Shown one piece after another: positions 1-11,530 of a stretch of 64,000 nucleotides of DNA. Source of the stretch: Psettodes erumei (taxonomy: Eukaryota; Chordata; Actinopteri; Pleuronectiformes; Psettodidae); assembly GCA_016785225.1 (NCBI GenBank), contig JAFBJZ010000356.1, positions 496,001 through 560,000 of the forward strand. Direction: 5' to 3'. Positions within the stretch are counted from its first letter, which is position 1. Each line of letters starts with the position of its first letter. The position numbers and the translations under genes are program-made. Under the pieces are notes generated by a model. That model did not search any database, was not told the origin of the DNA, and worked only from the letters and a program-made list of their open reading frames with translations.

Positions 1-1130
1 AAAGCAAAATGAGAGTGGACAACCATAAACTGCTTCACTGAGCTCCAGAAAGTTTTCAAACCGCATTTATATATTTACATACATATAGTATTATGAGTGA
101 ATGCAGTTACAGTGTTTGTTAAATTTCATAGTCAAGTGTTTGCAAATAGTCCTCTGCTTGGTGTGAGTGTGCCTGAAGTAAGCCCAGAGGCTTCCTTTAA
201 TCTGCTGTTGGCAAAGAGTCTTTGGCAGACAATCTTAATCAAATAATTTACTTTTAGTTTATAAATGTATTTCAATATAAATTCATTAATCTAAGTGTCC
301 AGGTGATGTAATATCACAGTTAAATGGTTTTGACAGTGCGTTTTAATTGAGTACATGTCTTTTTTGGTTTATTTTGTTGTGTATTCTATAATGTATATCT
401 GCCTCTCTGTGAAAATTTAACCAATAGAGTAACTTATACCCTCTCCATTTAAAACTTTCTAAAGAATTCATTTGTCAAACAGACTTTGATGTATGAGGTT
501 CACCCTAAAAACCTTTGGTTATGAATCAGCTAACTGGGAATAAGCCTGCACGTTTTGGATAAGCTTAATGACTTGCTGCTCTGAACACAACTGCAGATAA
601 ATGTTAAGCCATTCTTTAAAGAAAAGTCCATACTCCTGCGAAACAACGAACAATCTTGAGAAGTCGTGTCAAGTTAACCTAACCTGTATGAAAACTAGTG
701 CGTTAACCCACAAAACAATATGTGGAGCTTTCACATTCACTGAATGGATGGGTGTTTTGTGTGTCTGTGGCTTCTTCAGTTGTTACAGGTCAAATTCCAA
801 AAAGGTGAATAGGTTGGTGAATTCCCCCATTTAGGTTATCAATGCTTTGTCTACTGTGTTCTCTCTAAAATAATTTCCTTCTTGTAGCTGAATGAGCATA
901 GTCATTACTTCCTTCCTTTGACTTTGATGTTTGACTTTCTGTCCTTGGCAGCAGTATCCTTTCATAATGGGGGGGATTGGTTCAGACCTGAATGGTAAAC
1001 AATGCTGCTGAAACACAAGGCACAGGGACCGAAAATGCAAGTTTCACTACTAATCTCTGTCGAGGTACTTTCTCTCAGACAATTCCTGAAAAGAGCAGAA
1101 GGGTCAATGTGAGACGTCCAGCAAACACAA
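1..1130. other. intergenic, nothing recognised
   Basis: AT-rich sequence with only short chance reading frames (up to 77 codons) that show no domain or family resemblance. No repeat or splice-flanked exon stands out. The right edge meets the predicted 3' end of SMIM12. Confidence 0.6.
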
Positions 1131-1136
1131 ATTCCT

Positions 1137-1142
1137 TTTATT
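1137..1142 (-). terminator. candidate poly(A) signal of SMIM12
   Basis: The minus strand reads AATAAA here, about 730 bases past the SMIM12 stop codon. It is the first canonical hexamer I noticed downstream, so the 3' UTR would be roughly 0.75 kb. Transcript evidence is lacking, and nearer variant hexamers could be used instead. Confidence 0.4.
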
Positions 1143-1873
1143 AATCACATTTTTCAGTTACACATACACAATTTATGCTTTTAGTGTGCAAAAAAATCCA
1201 GACTTTCTAAAATGAAAGTATTGAGTGGATGTTGCAGACAATGGGACTAAGCAGTTTAAACTTCCTGAGAGACCTCCCACACTGCTGGCTTATTTTGTCA
1301 CCTACCATCAAAGGTTACATGAGATAAAAAGAACTACAACAAGGCCTGTCTTTCTTCCTCTGCTTTTATGTTCACCATCAGACGTTCTTTCTTAACATAA
1401 AGAAACGGTCAAAGGGAGAAACGCTTGTGTGTGACAGGCCTGGAACATGAAAGTCATTTCGCTGTAAACAAATGACATTCATATGATTGAGTAACAAAGT
1501 CACAAAAGTATCCATGTCAGTGGCACAAACTGATTTAAATAAAACACAGTGTTCCCCTTTTCTTTGAGCCAGAGGACGAATGGATGAAAAAAATCTAACC
1601 TTGTAGTCAGTGCAAAGACTGAATACCCAAAGGTCCCACATTTGAGGTGTTTCAACTGCCATGATTTGCTTTAGTTAATGATAAAAGACCAAGTGCATTT
1701 TTTAAAATTGCCCCCCTGCTTCTACAGATCATCTGATATTATCACAGGCAAGCTGATGCTTTTGGGCGGAGAGGCGTGCAGATGTATGACGTACTGGAAG
1801 AATAGGTCTTTTTGCCGCTTTGGTTCACCCCCATTGCTCCAAGCGCACTACCAGTCTCTAGCACCGGCAAGGG

Positions 1874-2149
1874 TTAGCTCTTTTCGGGTCGGTTCCTGTT
1901 CAGAGCTGCTTTGGGTGTAAACTCTAGTTTCTCTTTCAGGCTTAGCACCTGCGTGCTGTCAAGACCAATTTGCTCCTGGAGCTTTCTTTCCTCCCTCAGC
2001 TCCAGGATGCCCTTCTCCTCCTCCCGGGGTTTGGGGGTCCCTCTCACAAACCACTCCAGGTGGTAGCCCACTGCTCCGACCACAAAGGCAACAGGAAAGG
2101 TGACATAAGGGGCATAGGTCCGCAACGCAGTCCACACCACAGGCCACAT
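1874..2149 (-). CDS. smim12: small integral membrane protein 12
   Basis: A complete 91-codon frame in a single coding exon, from ATG at 2149 to TAA at 1874. The protein begins MWPVVWTALRTYAPYVTFPV and ends NRNRPEKS, matching the vertebrate SMIM12 (C1orf212) family nearly end to end and at its usual length of about 92 residues. Residues about 12-32 form one hydrophobic transmembrane segment, followed by a charged tail with the family motif SLKEKLEFTPKA. The molecular function is unknown in vertebrates; it is a conserved single-pass membrane protein. The start is fixed by family alignment and by a splice acceptor just upstream (ag at 2177-2178), which implies a non-coding first exon near 2.87-2.93 kb. 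Its upstream neighbour is PEF1, in the same orientation but transcribed from its own promoter. Confidence 0.95.
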   Translation of the reverse strand: MWPVVWTALRTYAPYVTFPVAFVVGAVGYHLEWFVRGTPKPREEEKGILELREERKLQEQIGLDSTQVLSLKEKLEFTPKAALNRNRPEKS

Positions 2150-2171
2150 GATTGCACACCGCTTTGGCTCC

Positions 2172-2190
2172 CACTGCTGGGAGGAAAAAA
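2172..2190 (-). other. 5' UTR splice acceptor of SMIM12 (NAGNAG)
   Basis: Minus strand shows a T-rich tract followed by ctcccagcag, a tandem NAGNAG acceptor 25-28 bases before the SMIM12 ATG. Either AG could be used, changing the 5' UTR by three bases without touching the protein. The matching donor is probably acg|gtaaag at 2866-2868. Confidence 0.5.
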
Positions 2191-2867
2191 AAGCATAAAT
2201 GGATTTCAGCCTCCAGTAAATGATAATTGCAGTAATATCACTCTAAATGTGATCAAATTTCCTCTCTACCGGTTCCCCCTTGTGGTTCATGCCTGATAAA
2301 CCTGTTACACTAAATTATGTATTATTGCAAAAGTAACTGAATTCAAAAAAGGACGTTGGCCAACATGAAAGCGTTTTTACAGGTCACAGTGTGAAACCAT
2401 AAGAGCCAGCTAAGAAGAAAAGCGCCCCCCTTTTTTTAACATAAACAAATTCAAATCACGTAAAAATAATTTGCATTATATTATTTTGAAATTATAACTG
2501 TACATTTTCAGTTATCCACCTTTTCGCTGCACATGTGTCAACCCATGTACAACAAAAAAAAAACAATTTAAAACGTGCAAATGAATCCATACGAACAACA
2601 TTATATACATTAACACGTTTCTCAAGTCTGTCCCTAGGTTGTGAACTGTATGTCGCTACAAAGTCATTTAATGGAGCTGCTTATAACCGGCTACATCCGA
2701 GTCATTTATTAAGTAAAGTTAAAATCCGAGCACTGACACCGCGGGCTGCAACCGCTGCGTTTGCTCAACCCCCCCAAAGAAAAAAGGCTCTGCGTCTGTC
2801 TATCTCTCAAAGTTGTTTTTTTAAAAATCGATATAGGTTCATTACATTAGCCTTCATTCACCTTTAC

Positions 2868-3000
2868 CGTTAGCACGTTGATGCAGCAGTCGATCACTTC
2901 CGTGTTCCGGTCCGTAAACTTCCTGGCTGGCCGATGAGTGTCTCGTTGCTCCAACCAAGAGGGTATCAGCTGTGTGCCTCAGTGTTGCGGCGCCCCCTAG
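2868..3000 (-). promoter_or_regulatory. probable SMIM12 promoter and first non-coding exon
   Basis: A short CpG-containing block in AT-rich surroundings. On the minus strand it carries ETS-type cores (GGAAGT near 2896-2903 and AGGAAGT near 2917-2923) and ends in a good donor (acg|gtaaag, exon end 2868). Clustered ETS sites are typical of TATA-less housekeeping promoters. Placement is inferred from the acceptor upstream of the SMIM12 ATG; the exact start site is not visible. Confidence 0.45.
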
Positions 3001-3010
3001 TGGCACGAGT

Positions 3011-6000
3011 ACTGCACTACTTTGCCCTCTTTGCCCTGCACGACTACTAAAAAAAAAAACAACCCAAAACGTTCAACAATCAACAATGCCTGATGCTTTT
3101 ATCGCTGGTACTGATAGAAGTTGGTATCAATAATTTGTGTAATACTTTGTAATGATTATTTTATGGTAAAAACATTAAATTAAGCTAAAAAGATAACAGG
3201 TTTTGTAAAACTAATGTATTTTATGCGTGTCTATGTTTTGCCAATGTACAGAAAAAATTGTTTAAGATCTATTTTTTATTGAGGAACAAGTGACCTATAT
3301 GATTAAAACCATGATCAAGTATGATGTTAGTAATGAGGTACAAAGAATGCTTATTAGGATTTTTTGGTTTCTGACAATTTAAGAATAAAAAAAAAATCAA
3401 TGGGTCAATTTGACCCAGGACCATTTGTGTTGCTCCAGAAAAATGAACATAAAAGCAAATAAACACACGCAGGTATAATTTAGGGTCATTAAAATGTGAA
3501 CTGCAGCAGCAGCAGATGAGCAGATGTCCATTCAGCTCATCAACATGACTATAAAAGCCTGGTCTTCACTGTGCTGCGCTTCCAGATAATGCTGTCTCAC
3601 TCAGTAGTGGCTTGTGTTCTCCAAGTTTTTTTTCTTTTTCAGTCTGTGTGACTTTTACCAGTGGCTTCAGCTGCTAGTTTTTTGCGGCACTATCTTTGTA
3701 CTAGGTAATTAACATTTACCTTTGTTTTTTCTGTGTGCTCTGTTAATTCCATTTGAGCCTTGCAGCCTCACTGGCCTTCTCTTCCTTTTTGCTTGAGTTT
3801 TCCATTTGCTCAACTTTTGTCTGATTCAGACTCAATACAATAGCAGATGAAATACACTAATTGCAACACTGACAAAGTTATTTGTGTATTTGTGTTTCCT
3901 TTCACAGCTGAAGAAATCTCTCTTATTAAGCTGTAGATCTATCAAAACTACTTTTGTATTTAAATAATGCAAAAAAATGTGTGCAGTGACTACACAGTCC
4001 ATGGGAGCTGTGTCCTCACATAAGGCGCACTGAGGTTTGTCCTTCCCAACGACACTGACTTGGGGTCATAATTTCTTGCTGTGTTCAAACATTCAGTGCC
4101 ATTCTTGTACAAAACCCTCCTCGAGGAATATAAAAGGCTGACAGATATGTCAAGGCGTGAGCGTACCCCTGCTGCATTGACATAAGCACAGTTTGGCGTG
4201 TTAAGTCAGAGATGCTCTCAGAGGCTTAGGATACAGTATGACAGCACAAACAGTTTTGGAAGTCTTTGCTTTTTGTTTAGCTGCTGATGAGGGATGCAGA
4301 GAAACTGACATCCATTTCAGTCACCCGGCAGAAAACCACATATTGCAGAGTTGACTACTATAGGGGGAAGAAAATATTCCACTGTAGTTTCCGGGCAGTG
4401 AATCCGTATGTGTTCTTTAGAAAGCTCCATATGATTGATGACCCCCAAAGTTTTCCATAAAACTGTTGCAATGCAGGGCACAAGGCTGATCTATAGCAAC
4501 TGGGATGCAGCCTGTCATGGAGCGATGACCAGCTCTGACTCATAGGTCATTTGTGCAGACGAAAGGAGTGAAAAAAGAGGCCTACTTCCAGAGTTTTATG
4601 TTATTATGACTTCAAGTGACTGCTGAAATGGTTGTGATTAACAGGATTCTGTGTGGGTGATTATGCTTCGTGCTTCAAATTGATTCCTCCCCCCTGTGCT
4701 GTCCATCTTGTGGCTGCCAGAACTGGCATTTGATCAGTCCTGTCAGATGAAGTGAAATGTGCTCATCCCCTGCGGGACAACAACATCACTAGTGCCAGTT
4801 CTGCTTTACTACCAACCTTAGAAGTGCCAGGATTATTTTGTCAGCTCCTGTTTATTAGTACATGAGATTTAGAGCTGCACCAGCCAAGGGTTTTATGTAA
4901 AAATACCACTGTCTTATCAATCCAAATCACAAACTGGGGCTGACAGAGTGGAGTGTCACATCCTCACTGACTGAAGCCCTGTAGACCTGCACTATTTGCC
5001 CAAGTTAATTACAGATGTCAGGCATGATCAGTGGTGGGAAATTTCCTCATTACACAGGAAATGACAATCAGGACTTAGGTTAAATCACATATGCCAGAAA
5101 AAGGCTGCCGCATGGCTCTCTGCGGGTTGAAACCTTCAAGCTTGGTGCACTTTTGGCCACACTCCTAAGTCCCCGAACTCAGTTTTGAAAGCGGTCCAAA
5201 CACTTTACCACATCCGTGTTCAGGGAACGCGTCAACAGGACAGGGTTGGTGGCAGGGAGGATATGACTCAAAGTGTGCTTAAGGAGGTGGGACTATGAAG
5301 TTTAGCTACAGGTTAAGTCAGAAGGAGAGGAGTAAGGAGGAGATGGATGTGGGATATGACCAAAAAGGATGCACAGGAGGATGTGATGGATGGCCTGTGA
5401 TCTGGAATGAGACGAGGAGAAGCAGGAGGACTGTGATAAAGCAGACATACAGATGGTGACAAAAAGAAGCGCCAGATGTGGAGGGGGAAGACAGAGGTTC
5501 TTTTGCTCTTTTGTGCTGCCAGTCTGCCCCACAAAGGGAGAAATGAAAACCAGTTTTGGGCTTTTTGAGGTCAAATGTGTGCGGTTTGGAAATCACCAAG
5601 CCATGACAACTGAAAGAAACTAGCGCAGTACAATAAGAGCTGCACTTTGGCTTGGATACAACTTACCTTTCAAATATATCAAACCTCTTAAAATGTATGG
5701 AACTGTGTTTTGTCATTAGTGTGAATGGTTTTCAATTATGAAAATGATAACATCAAAATATGATACAAAAGAATTTATTTGTTTCTAGCATGGCGAACCA
5801 TTTTGGCACGTTGAGTGACATCAGAATACAATTTATATGTCATTGGAATTATCTGTTTAAGTACTGGTCAAACAATCGCTGGAGTGAAAGTGAGAACCCT
5901 GGATTTTTCAGTGCTTTGGCTCTTTATGTTTTGGTCACGGCTATATACAGTATATATAATTTTCTTTGACTAATACTGGCTTATATGAGAAAAATGAAAG

Positions 6001-6360
6001 TTCTCTATGCATTCAAAATGACTTTGCAATATTCAGTTCAATGTGCAATCATTTCAGTGGCACGGGGCCATGTTCATGCTGCATGTGAGCACATTTGCAG
6101 AATATTCAAGTGAATGGGAAAGCGGTCTCAGACTTTTGAACCCCACTCTGTATTCATGTACCCTCTTGGATCTAAGTTAATTTATTCTTAACTTTAACCA
6201 CGTACTGGTGCTAGTTATCAAGAGACTTGCTGCAGCTGTCATCAAGGCAACCATGGTAAGATTACTGACTGTTCAGAAGTATCTGCAGTATAACTTTAAC
6301 CCCTGGTTTAAGTAAAGCTATGCGGTAGAGGCTTATGTTACCATTACAATAGCTTTAAAA
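3011..6360. other. intergenic between SMIM12 and PEF1
   Basis: No gene is supported. Overlapping minus-strand frames near 5302-5599 come from a purine-rich stretch (many GGAGGA units) rather than a protein family. A perfect 17-base palindrome sits at 3401-3417 and is listed separately. Confidence 0.55.
3401..3417. repeat. perfect palindrome, inverted half-sites spaced by 3
   Basis: TGGGTCAATTTGACCCA is self-complementary. It contains GGGTCA and TGACCC separated by three bases, the geometry of an estrogen-receptor-type response element (consensus AGGTCAnnnTGACCT), though with G in place of A at the outer base. Similar GGGTCA palindromes also occur inside fish repeats, so function is uncertain. 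Confidence 0.5.
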
Positions 6361-6362
6361 GC

Positions 6363-6368
6363 TTTATT
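6363..6368 (-). terminator. candidate poly(A) signal of PEF1
   Basis: AATAAA on the minus strand about 136 bases past the PEF1 stop, a normal distance for a short 3' UTR. Confidence 0.5.
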
Positions 6369-6503
6369 TATTTACAGCAAAAAGCCATGGAATAATGTGG
6401 ACTGGCTGTTAAACTGCACATAACATGTTGGGGCACTTATGGAAATGATGGGAACAATGCTGTGTGCATTCACCGTGCAGCGGGACTGTCAGTGGCCCGA
6501 GGC

Positions 6504-8827
6504 TCACATGAGCCTGGTGATGGCACCAGAGAGGAATTCCTCATAGTTGAGGCGGATGTTGCCCGTCATGGACGTGTCCCTCTCCCTGAACGCCTGTGTC
6601 ATGCTCTGGAGCTGGGTGCACACCTGGATGAAGCGGTCCAGCTGGATGCCGGGTCGCCCACCTCGCAAGGTGAAGCGCTGCACCAAGGTCTCGGAAAACT
6701 GGGGACTGAGGTTGTAGCCCATCTGAGCGAGGGCTGACGAGAGGAAGCAGGGGTGGAGGAAAGAGAAACAAGATAGGAGTAAGTTTTTGTTTCTCTGCTT
6801 CAATTTTACTTAGGCCTTCATTTAAAAACAATGGTGGGAGATTAAAACCGCCAATTTATATGATTATACATTAACATATTCAAACAGGGATACCTTGGTG
6901 TAGCTCCATGCCACTGATGCACCCTGAGCGGTCCCTGTCATACTGCTGAAACAGCGCCCTCCACCGCTGCATGAAGTCCCACAGTGCTGAGAAGCCAAAC
7001 AGGTCCATCCGACCTGACCGCGTCTTGTCAAACATGTCTAGCAGGAAATATAGAACAGCAGCACACAAAAATCACACATGTCTCGTTATGGCAACAATAA
7101 CAATAGTCTCTGCCTTGCAAATGCAGCTGGAATGTGGGTAAACACGCACAACTAACAGGCAACAAGACAAACATGAGTCATCATTCTTGTCTTTTTTTTT
7201 TAAAGCTGACTCCTGGCTGCCTGAATTTCTCCTTTTAGAAACAAAGGAGGTTTCTATTCAAAAGCTTGGGAGAGATAGGAGGCTCCTCGCATATAAAACC
7301 AGCCTACTTAATCGCTCTCAACACTCCCTTAACTATTTGTTTTTCCTAAATAACCTTCCCCTCCCCTTTGCTGTGGCCATTTAAGGCTCTGAAAGCATTT
7401 TATGCAATTAAACACTGTGTCATTCTGCCTCAGGAAACACTGTCAGAACATTTACAACCCATTCATCACCACAGAGGTAGCTCGCGCTCCGCTGGGCATT
7501 TCATTTGGCTGCGGCTGTATGACTTACTGATCATCATGAGGCAGGTCTCGTCATTAAAAGCGGACCAGTTGGAGTTGACAAGTGCCTGCTTCAGCTCCTT
7601 CAGGTTGATGAAGCCGCTGCGGTCCGTGTCCACGGTCTGGAACCACTGGTATGCCTCCAGGTTAACGCCAGGAGGAATGTTCCCTACAAAAAAACAAAAC
7701 AGGAGAAATAATAACAGTAACTCAAGTGACTTTGAAGATGCCCACCGCTTGAAGATTGTTTTCCTTGCACGCTCTTGTTTCCACCGCTGTTTTCTTTTTC
7801 TTCGCCTTCTTTCAATATGTCTGAGCCCGCTCATTTGATTTATTCTCTTTATTGTTTTCCAACCTTAGATTTTCTACCAGTTATGATTTCACTGAAGCTC
7901 TCGGGCTTTGAGAAATAATGATTATGTGTGGCAAAAAAAAGAACAGCAAAACAAAGAAGAAAAAGACAGTGAAGATTCTTAGAAATGAAACATCTGCCTC
8001 GTTTCGATGCAGAATTTTATTTTTTTTTACTGGGAGATGAAGAAACACACTTCTACTGAAGCTGTGCTGACTCTGTCAAGCTGAAAGTTGATCATAAAAA
8101 ATAATACATCTGTGCTTGATGCGTTTTCTGCCTTCGGTGCTTAGAAGGTGCTGATTTGGAAAACAGTATGGTATACATATATGACTGTAACACCGAATAT
8201 ATTCTATATATAATTGACATGCCTAATATTATTCCAACAACGAAGTACATTTGAAATGTGTCTGACTTGACAAAAGTAAGAAAGTATCTACATTTCACTT
8301 GCTGGAAGTCTCTCTCTGTGGCTAGGGGAAGAGCCATACAATTTTGAAAGAATAGCTGAAAAATTAATATGAATAATAAATAACTCTATTTACGCCACTG
8401 CCCTTCAAGTAATGGGTTGTAGGCAAACTCAGCAATAAGGAAACTCCTCACAGTTACAAAACCAGTTGGCAATCAGTTAAGTATTCGTTATAAATGTTCA
8501 ATGTTTTCATTGGGCACAGACTGTGGGAAAAAGGCAACAGCAGAGTCAAAGGTTGGGAAAAAAGTCATCTCAGTGAGAGGGAGAGAGGAGGCCTTTACCT
8601 GAGTACATGGAGAAAAAAGAAAGGGAGTGTTAATTATGGTTTAGGATTGGGAATGGAGCAGAGGAAGAGCTGACTGAAAAAATGAATGCGGAGAGCGGGA
8701 CAGGTGACACTTCAGGTCGGACCCTGATGGATTCTGTCCCTGTGGGGAGTGATGACAACACAGGCTCATCAAGTTCTGACTTCAGCTTAGCTGCAACAGG
8801 AAACAGTGTAATCACACATACATACAT

Positions 8828-8885
<58 letters not shown>

Positions 8886-10166
8886 AAACACACAACACAC
8901 TCTTTACCCATCTGTCTCTTACTCTGTTTAGCCCTCACTCAGTATTACTGGAGTTATCATTCCAGCTGTGTAATCCTGCTGAGGGGCACAAACTGAACCC
9001 TGTCTCTACATGACTGTCTGGGAGCGAAAGTCATTTTCGATCCATCATCCCACCGGAGAGCAAGCGAGGACGGAAACGAGAGAGAAGCAATGAAGAAAGG
9101 AATGAGAGCCTATCTGCAGTCTCCTCACGTTTCAGAATATGCCTGTCCAAATCCCACGGGCAAAAGGAACTACTGATGCTTACACAGCTCCAGTCTCAGT
9201 CTATAGTTACCTGCAGGAACATGGTGTCCATACGGTCCAACATGAGGCTGTCCCCCATAACCTCCATAAGGCCCGCTGGGGGCACCCCCTGGTCTATGCC
9301 CATATTGCCCTCCTTGAGCTGGTGCTCCATAACCGCCATAAGGACCTCCTGGTGGACCTGCTGTGCCTCCATAAGGAGCTGATGGGCGAGGCCCGTAGGG
9401 ACCATGGCCTCCGCCATATGAAGCACCTGGTGGTGGGTTACCTGCTCCTGGATAGCCCTACAGTGGTAGTAAAGGCAAAGTTCACTTATACTACACAATA
9501 AGAGCAAGGAATAAAAGCATACACATATACAGAGTACTTTAGGGGTATGTACAGAAGCACCAAGTCGTCAACAGTTTGATGTGTACAGTATAACAATGTA
9601 ACACATTAGGGGGGGGCGTTCTGAATACCTGTCATTTAAAATACAGTTATCTGGCAAAATCTCCTTCAAATCCCTTCAAGGGGAACAAACTTTAACTTGT
9701 AGTGGAATATATTTACCGGGAGCTATTGCCACTTTTACTCGGGTAAAGTTTCTGTATACGTCCTCCATCGATGAAAGTACCTACCAACGTTGGTTTGCTC
9801 AGGAAACCACAGTTACATTGACTTCCGCAACAAATAATCCAAAACAGCCGTCAACTCAAACATTCACATATTGTTTTATCAACAACTGGAAACCATTTTA
9901 AATTTGTATAACAGAACACGCAATTTGAAAGTGAAATATTACCAACAAACTGCAACTCTTCACACTGTACCAACACCCTGCTAGCTCCAGTAAAGAACTT
10001 AATGGCTGACGTAAGTCGTGTTTCCATGACATAAACCTTCCTTACATTATATAATGGCAATAAAACAGCTTACGCAGTTACTCGACACCATTGATGCGTT
10101 ATTATCAGTAATATACACAACACACAAAGAGCAGTATTTCAGTACCTGGCCGTAGTGGAAACTCAT
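6504..10166 (-). CDS. pef1: peflin, penta-EF-hand protein (5 coding exons)
   Basis: Calcium-binding adaptor that heterodimerises with ALG-2 (PDCD6). In mammals it acts at ER exit sites on COPII/SEC31A and with CUL3-KLHL12. Exons, all minus strand: 10146-10166, 9211-9457, 7528-7683, 6894-7037, 6504-6733. Every junction is GT-AG and the phases fit (0, 1, 1, 1), giving 798 bases and 265 residues against 284 in human. Residue 1 is the ATG of MSFHYGQ. Residues 8-90 are the Gly/Pro/Tyr-rich region with GGPYGGY-type repeats typical of peflin. EF1 loop is residues 108-119 (DTDRSGFINLKE, canonical), EF2 loop 145-156 (ends in G, so degenerate), EF3 loop 175-186 (DRDRSGCISGME, canonical). EF4 and EF5 follow (MGYNLSPQF, then LDRFIQVCTQLQ). 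The order and the conserved motifs exclude ALG-2, sorcin and grancalcin, which have shorter or different N-termini. The second intron (7684-9210) holds a long CA repeat. Confidence 0.95.
8834..8880. repeat. (AC)n microsatellite in PEF1 intron 2
   Basis: About 23 uninterrupted AC units. Frames translating it as Thr/His or Cys/Val runs are artefacts. Likely polymorphic. Confidence 0.95.
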
Positions 10167-10340
10167 GTTTGACTGTATTCACTTCCTCCACCGGGGCAGC
10201 GTTGAAGGCGGATACAGTGCCGTCCGGTTCTGGCTAACAATTGGTGCATTTGCAAGTCGATCAAAACCACACTCGCGTCAGCTCCTTCTGATTGGACATC
10301 GGAGTGATGACGACAGAACCGTTTTTGCTCAATCGCAGTG
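10167..10340 (-). promoter_or_regulatory. probable PEF1 promoter
   Basis: The 170 bases upstream of the PEF1 ATG are richer in CpG than their surroundings. They hold two CCAAT boxes on the minus strand (near 10239-10243 and 10291-10295) and a GGAAGTG ETS-like site (near 10180). No TATA box is evident. This fits a housekeeping promoter; the transcription start is inferred to lie within about 100 bases of the ATG. Confidence 0.5.
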
Positions 10341-10770
10341 TCCATGACTCCAGTACATAACCCAGTAATTAGTGAGTTACTCACAGACGATTTAATCCTG
10401 TAATATTTGCTGGGTTTACTGAAAGTCTACTTGAGTTCTGACTTCACAATATTTTAGGGATTACTCACATTTTGATCCATCAAAACTACAATTGCAATAT
10501 TATAATCAACCACTGCACAAAGCACTGGTGCCACATGAGTTAAATCCTAATGCTTAAACACAATTTTAATGTATTTTAAACATCTTTTATTTATTTTTGT
10601 TTGTTAAAAACCCCCTAACTCTTCTTTTTCCATACTGAACTGTTGCAGTATGGGGGATGTAGTATGTATATCATGAAGTCGCTTCATTGACGTTTTCTCA
10701 TGGATGATAACAGTTAATTTTTCTCCAAAACAACAAAGAAACACACAAACTAAACAATTTTAACAGTGAA
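10341..10770. other. intergenic between PEF1 and the connexin gene
   Basis: AT-rich, with no coding frame of note. It separates the 5' end of PEF1 from the 3' end of the connexin gene. Confidence 0.5.
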
Positions 10771-10775
10771 ATAAC

Positions 10776-10781
10776 TTTATT
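10776..10781 (-). terminator. candidate poly(A) signal of the connexin gene
   Basis: AATAAA on the minus strand about 750 bases past the connexin stop. Chance frames between here and 11530 are then 3' UTR. Confidence 0.35.
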
Positions 10782-11530
10782 AATAACATCAATAAATATA
10801 ATGTGTACAACAAAATATATTATCTGGAATCTTTCTTCATTCATCCTATTTTAAAAAATGATTTGTGGGCATAAAAACATGTTTTGCCATGTACCATGCC
10901 ATGCACCAGAGTGCATACATGTATCAGATACTGATTAACCAATTCAGATTTACTAATGTGAGCACAGAAAATGTCAACAAGGGCCAGAGTAACAGCATTT
11001 TCCACCATATTCCAAATCTGAGAACAAAAACCCAAAACGGATTACTGCAGATTATTGTCACACCTTGAAAGGAAGTTCTCTTTGTGCTTTATCTTGTTTC
11101 TTTCATTAGGGGGCAGTATGTATGTTCAGGCAAAGGGTTCACCCTGTTTTTACATCAGTTGGCATCTTTCATTGTCTTATCATTAAAGATTAATTTACGA
11201 GAATCTGATATAACATCTTAAATTTGCCACTGGCCAACAGTACACCCACATCCACGCAGTCATACACTTGCACACACAAACAAACAAAAGTTCTCTGAAC
11301 CCTTCTCTACCTAATCCTCTGTTGGATGAGTTAATTTGCATATATCAGGTATGCAATTGTGCAGAAAGTCATTTAAAATGATAATATTTACAAAATGCTG
11401 TCTCAGAAATCCCTGAGGTGATAGATATCTGTTGCACTGAGCGTTGCATTGAACAACAGTTCTACACATATTTTGGCACCTTAAGTACTTACTCAGTTCT
11501 TCTTCAGCATAGCCACTGCCATACTGTAAA

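Noticed and set aside
7368..7838. 156-codon plus-strand frame
   Set aside because: It lies antisense across PEF1 exon 3 and its flanks; the minus strand has the real EF-hand exon.
8682..8996. Frames with His-Thr or Cys-Val runs
   Set aside because: Translations of the CA microsatellite. The same applies at 36168-36616, 37490-37690, 40562-40952, 54077-54384 and 58678-58959.
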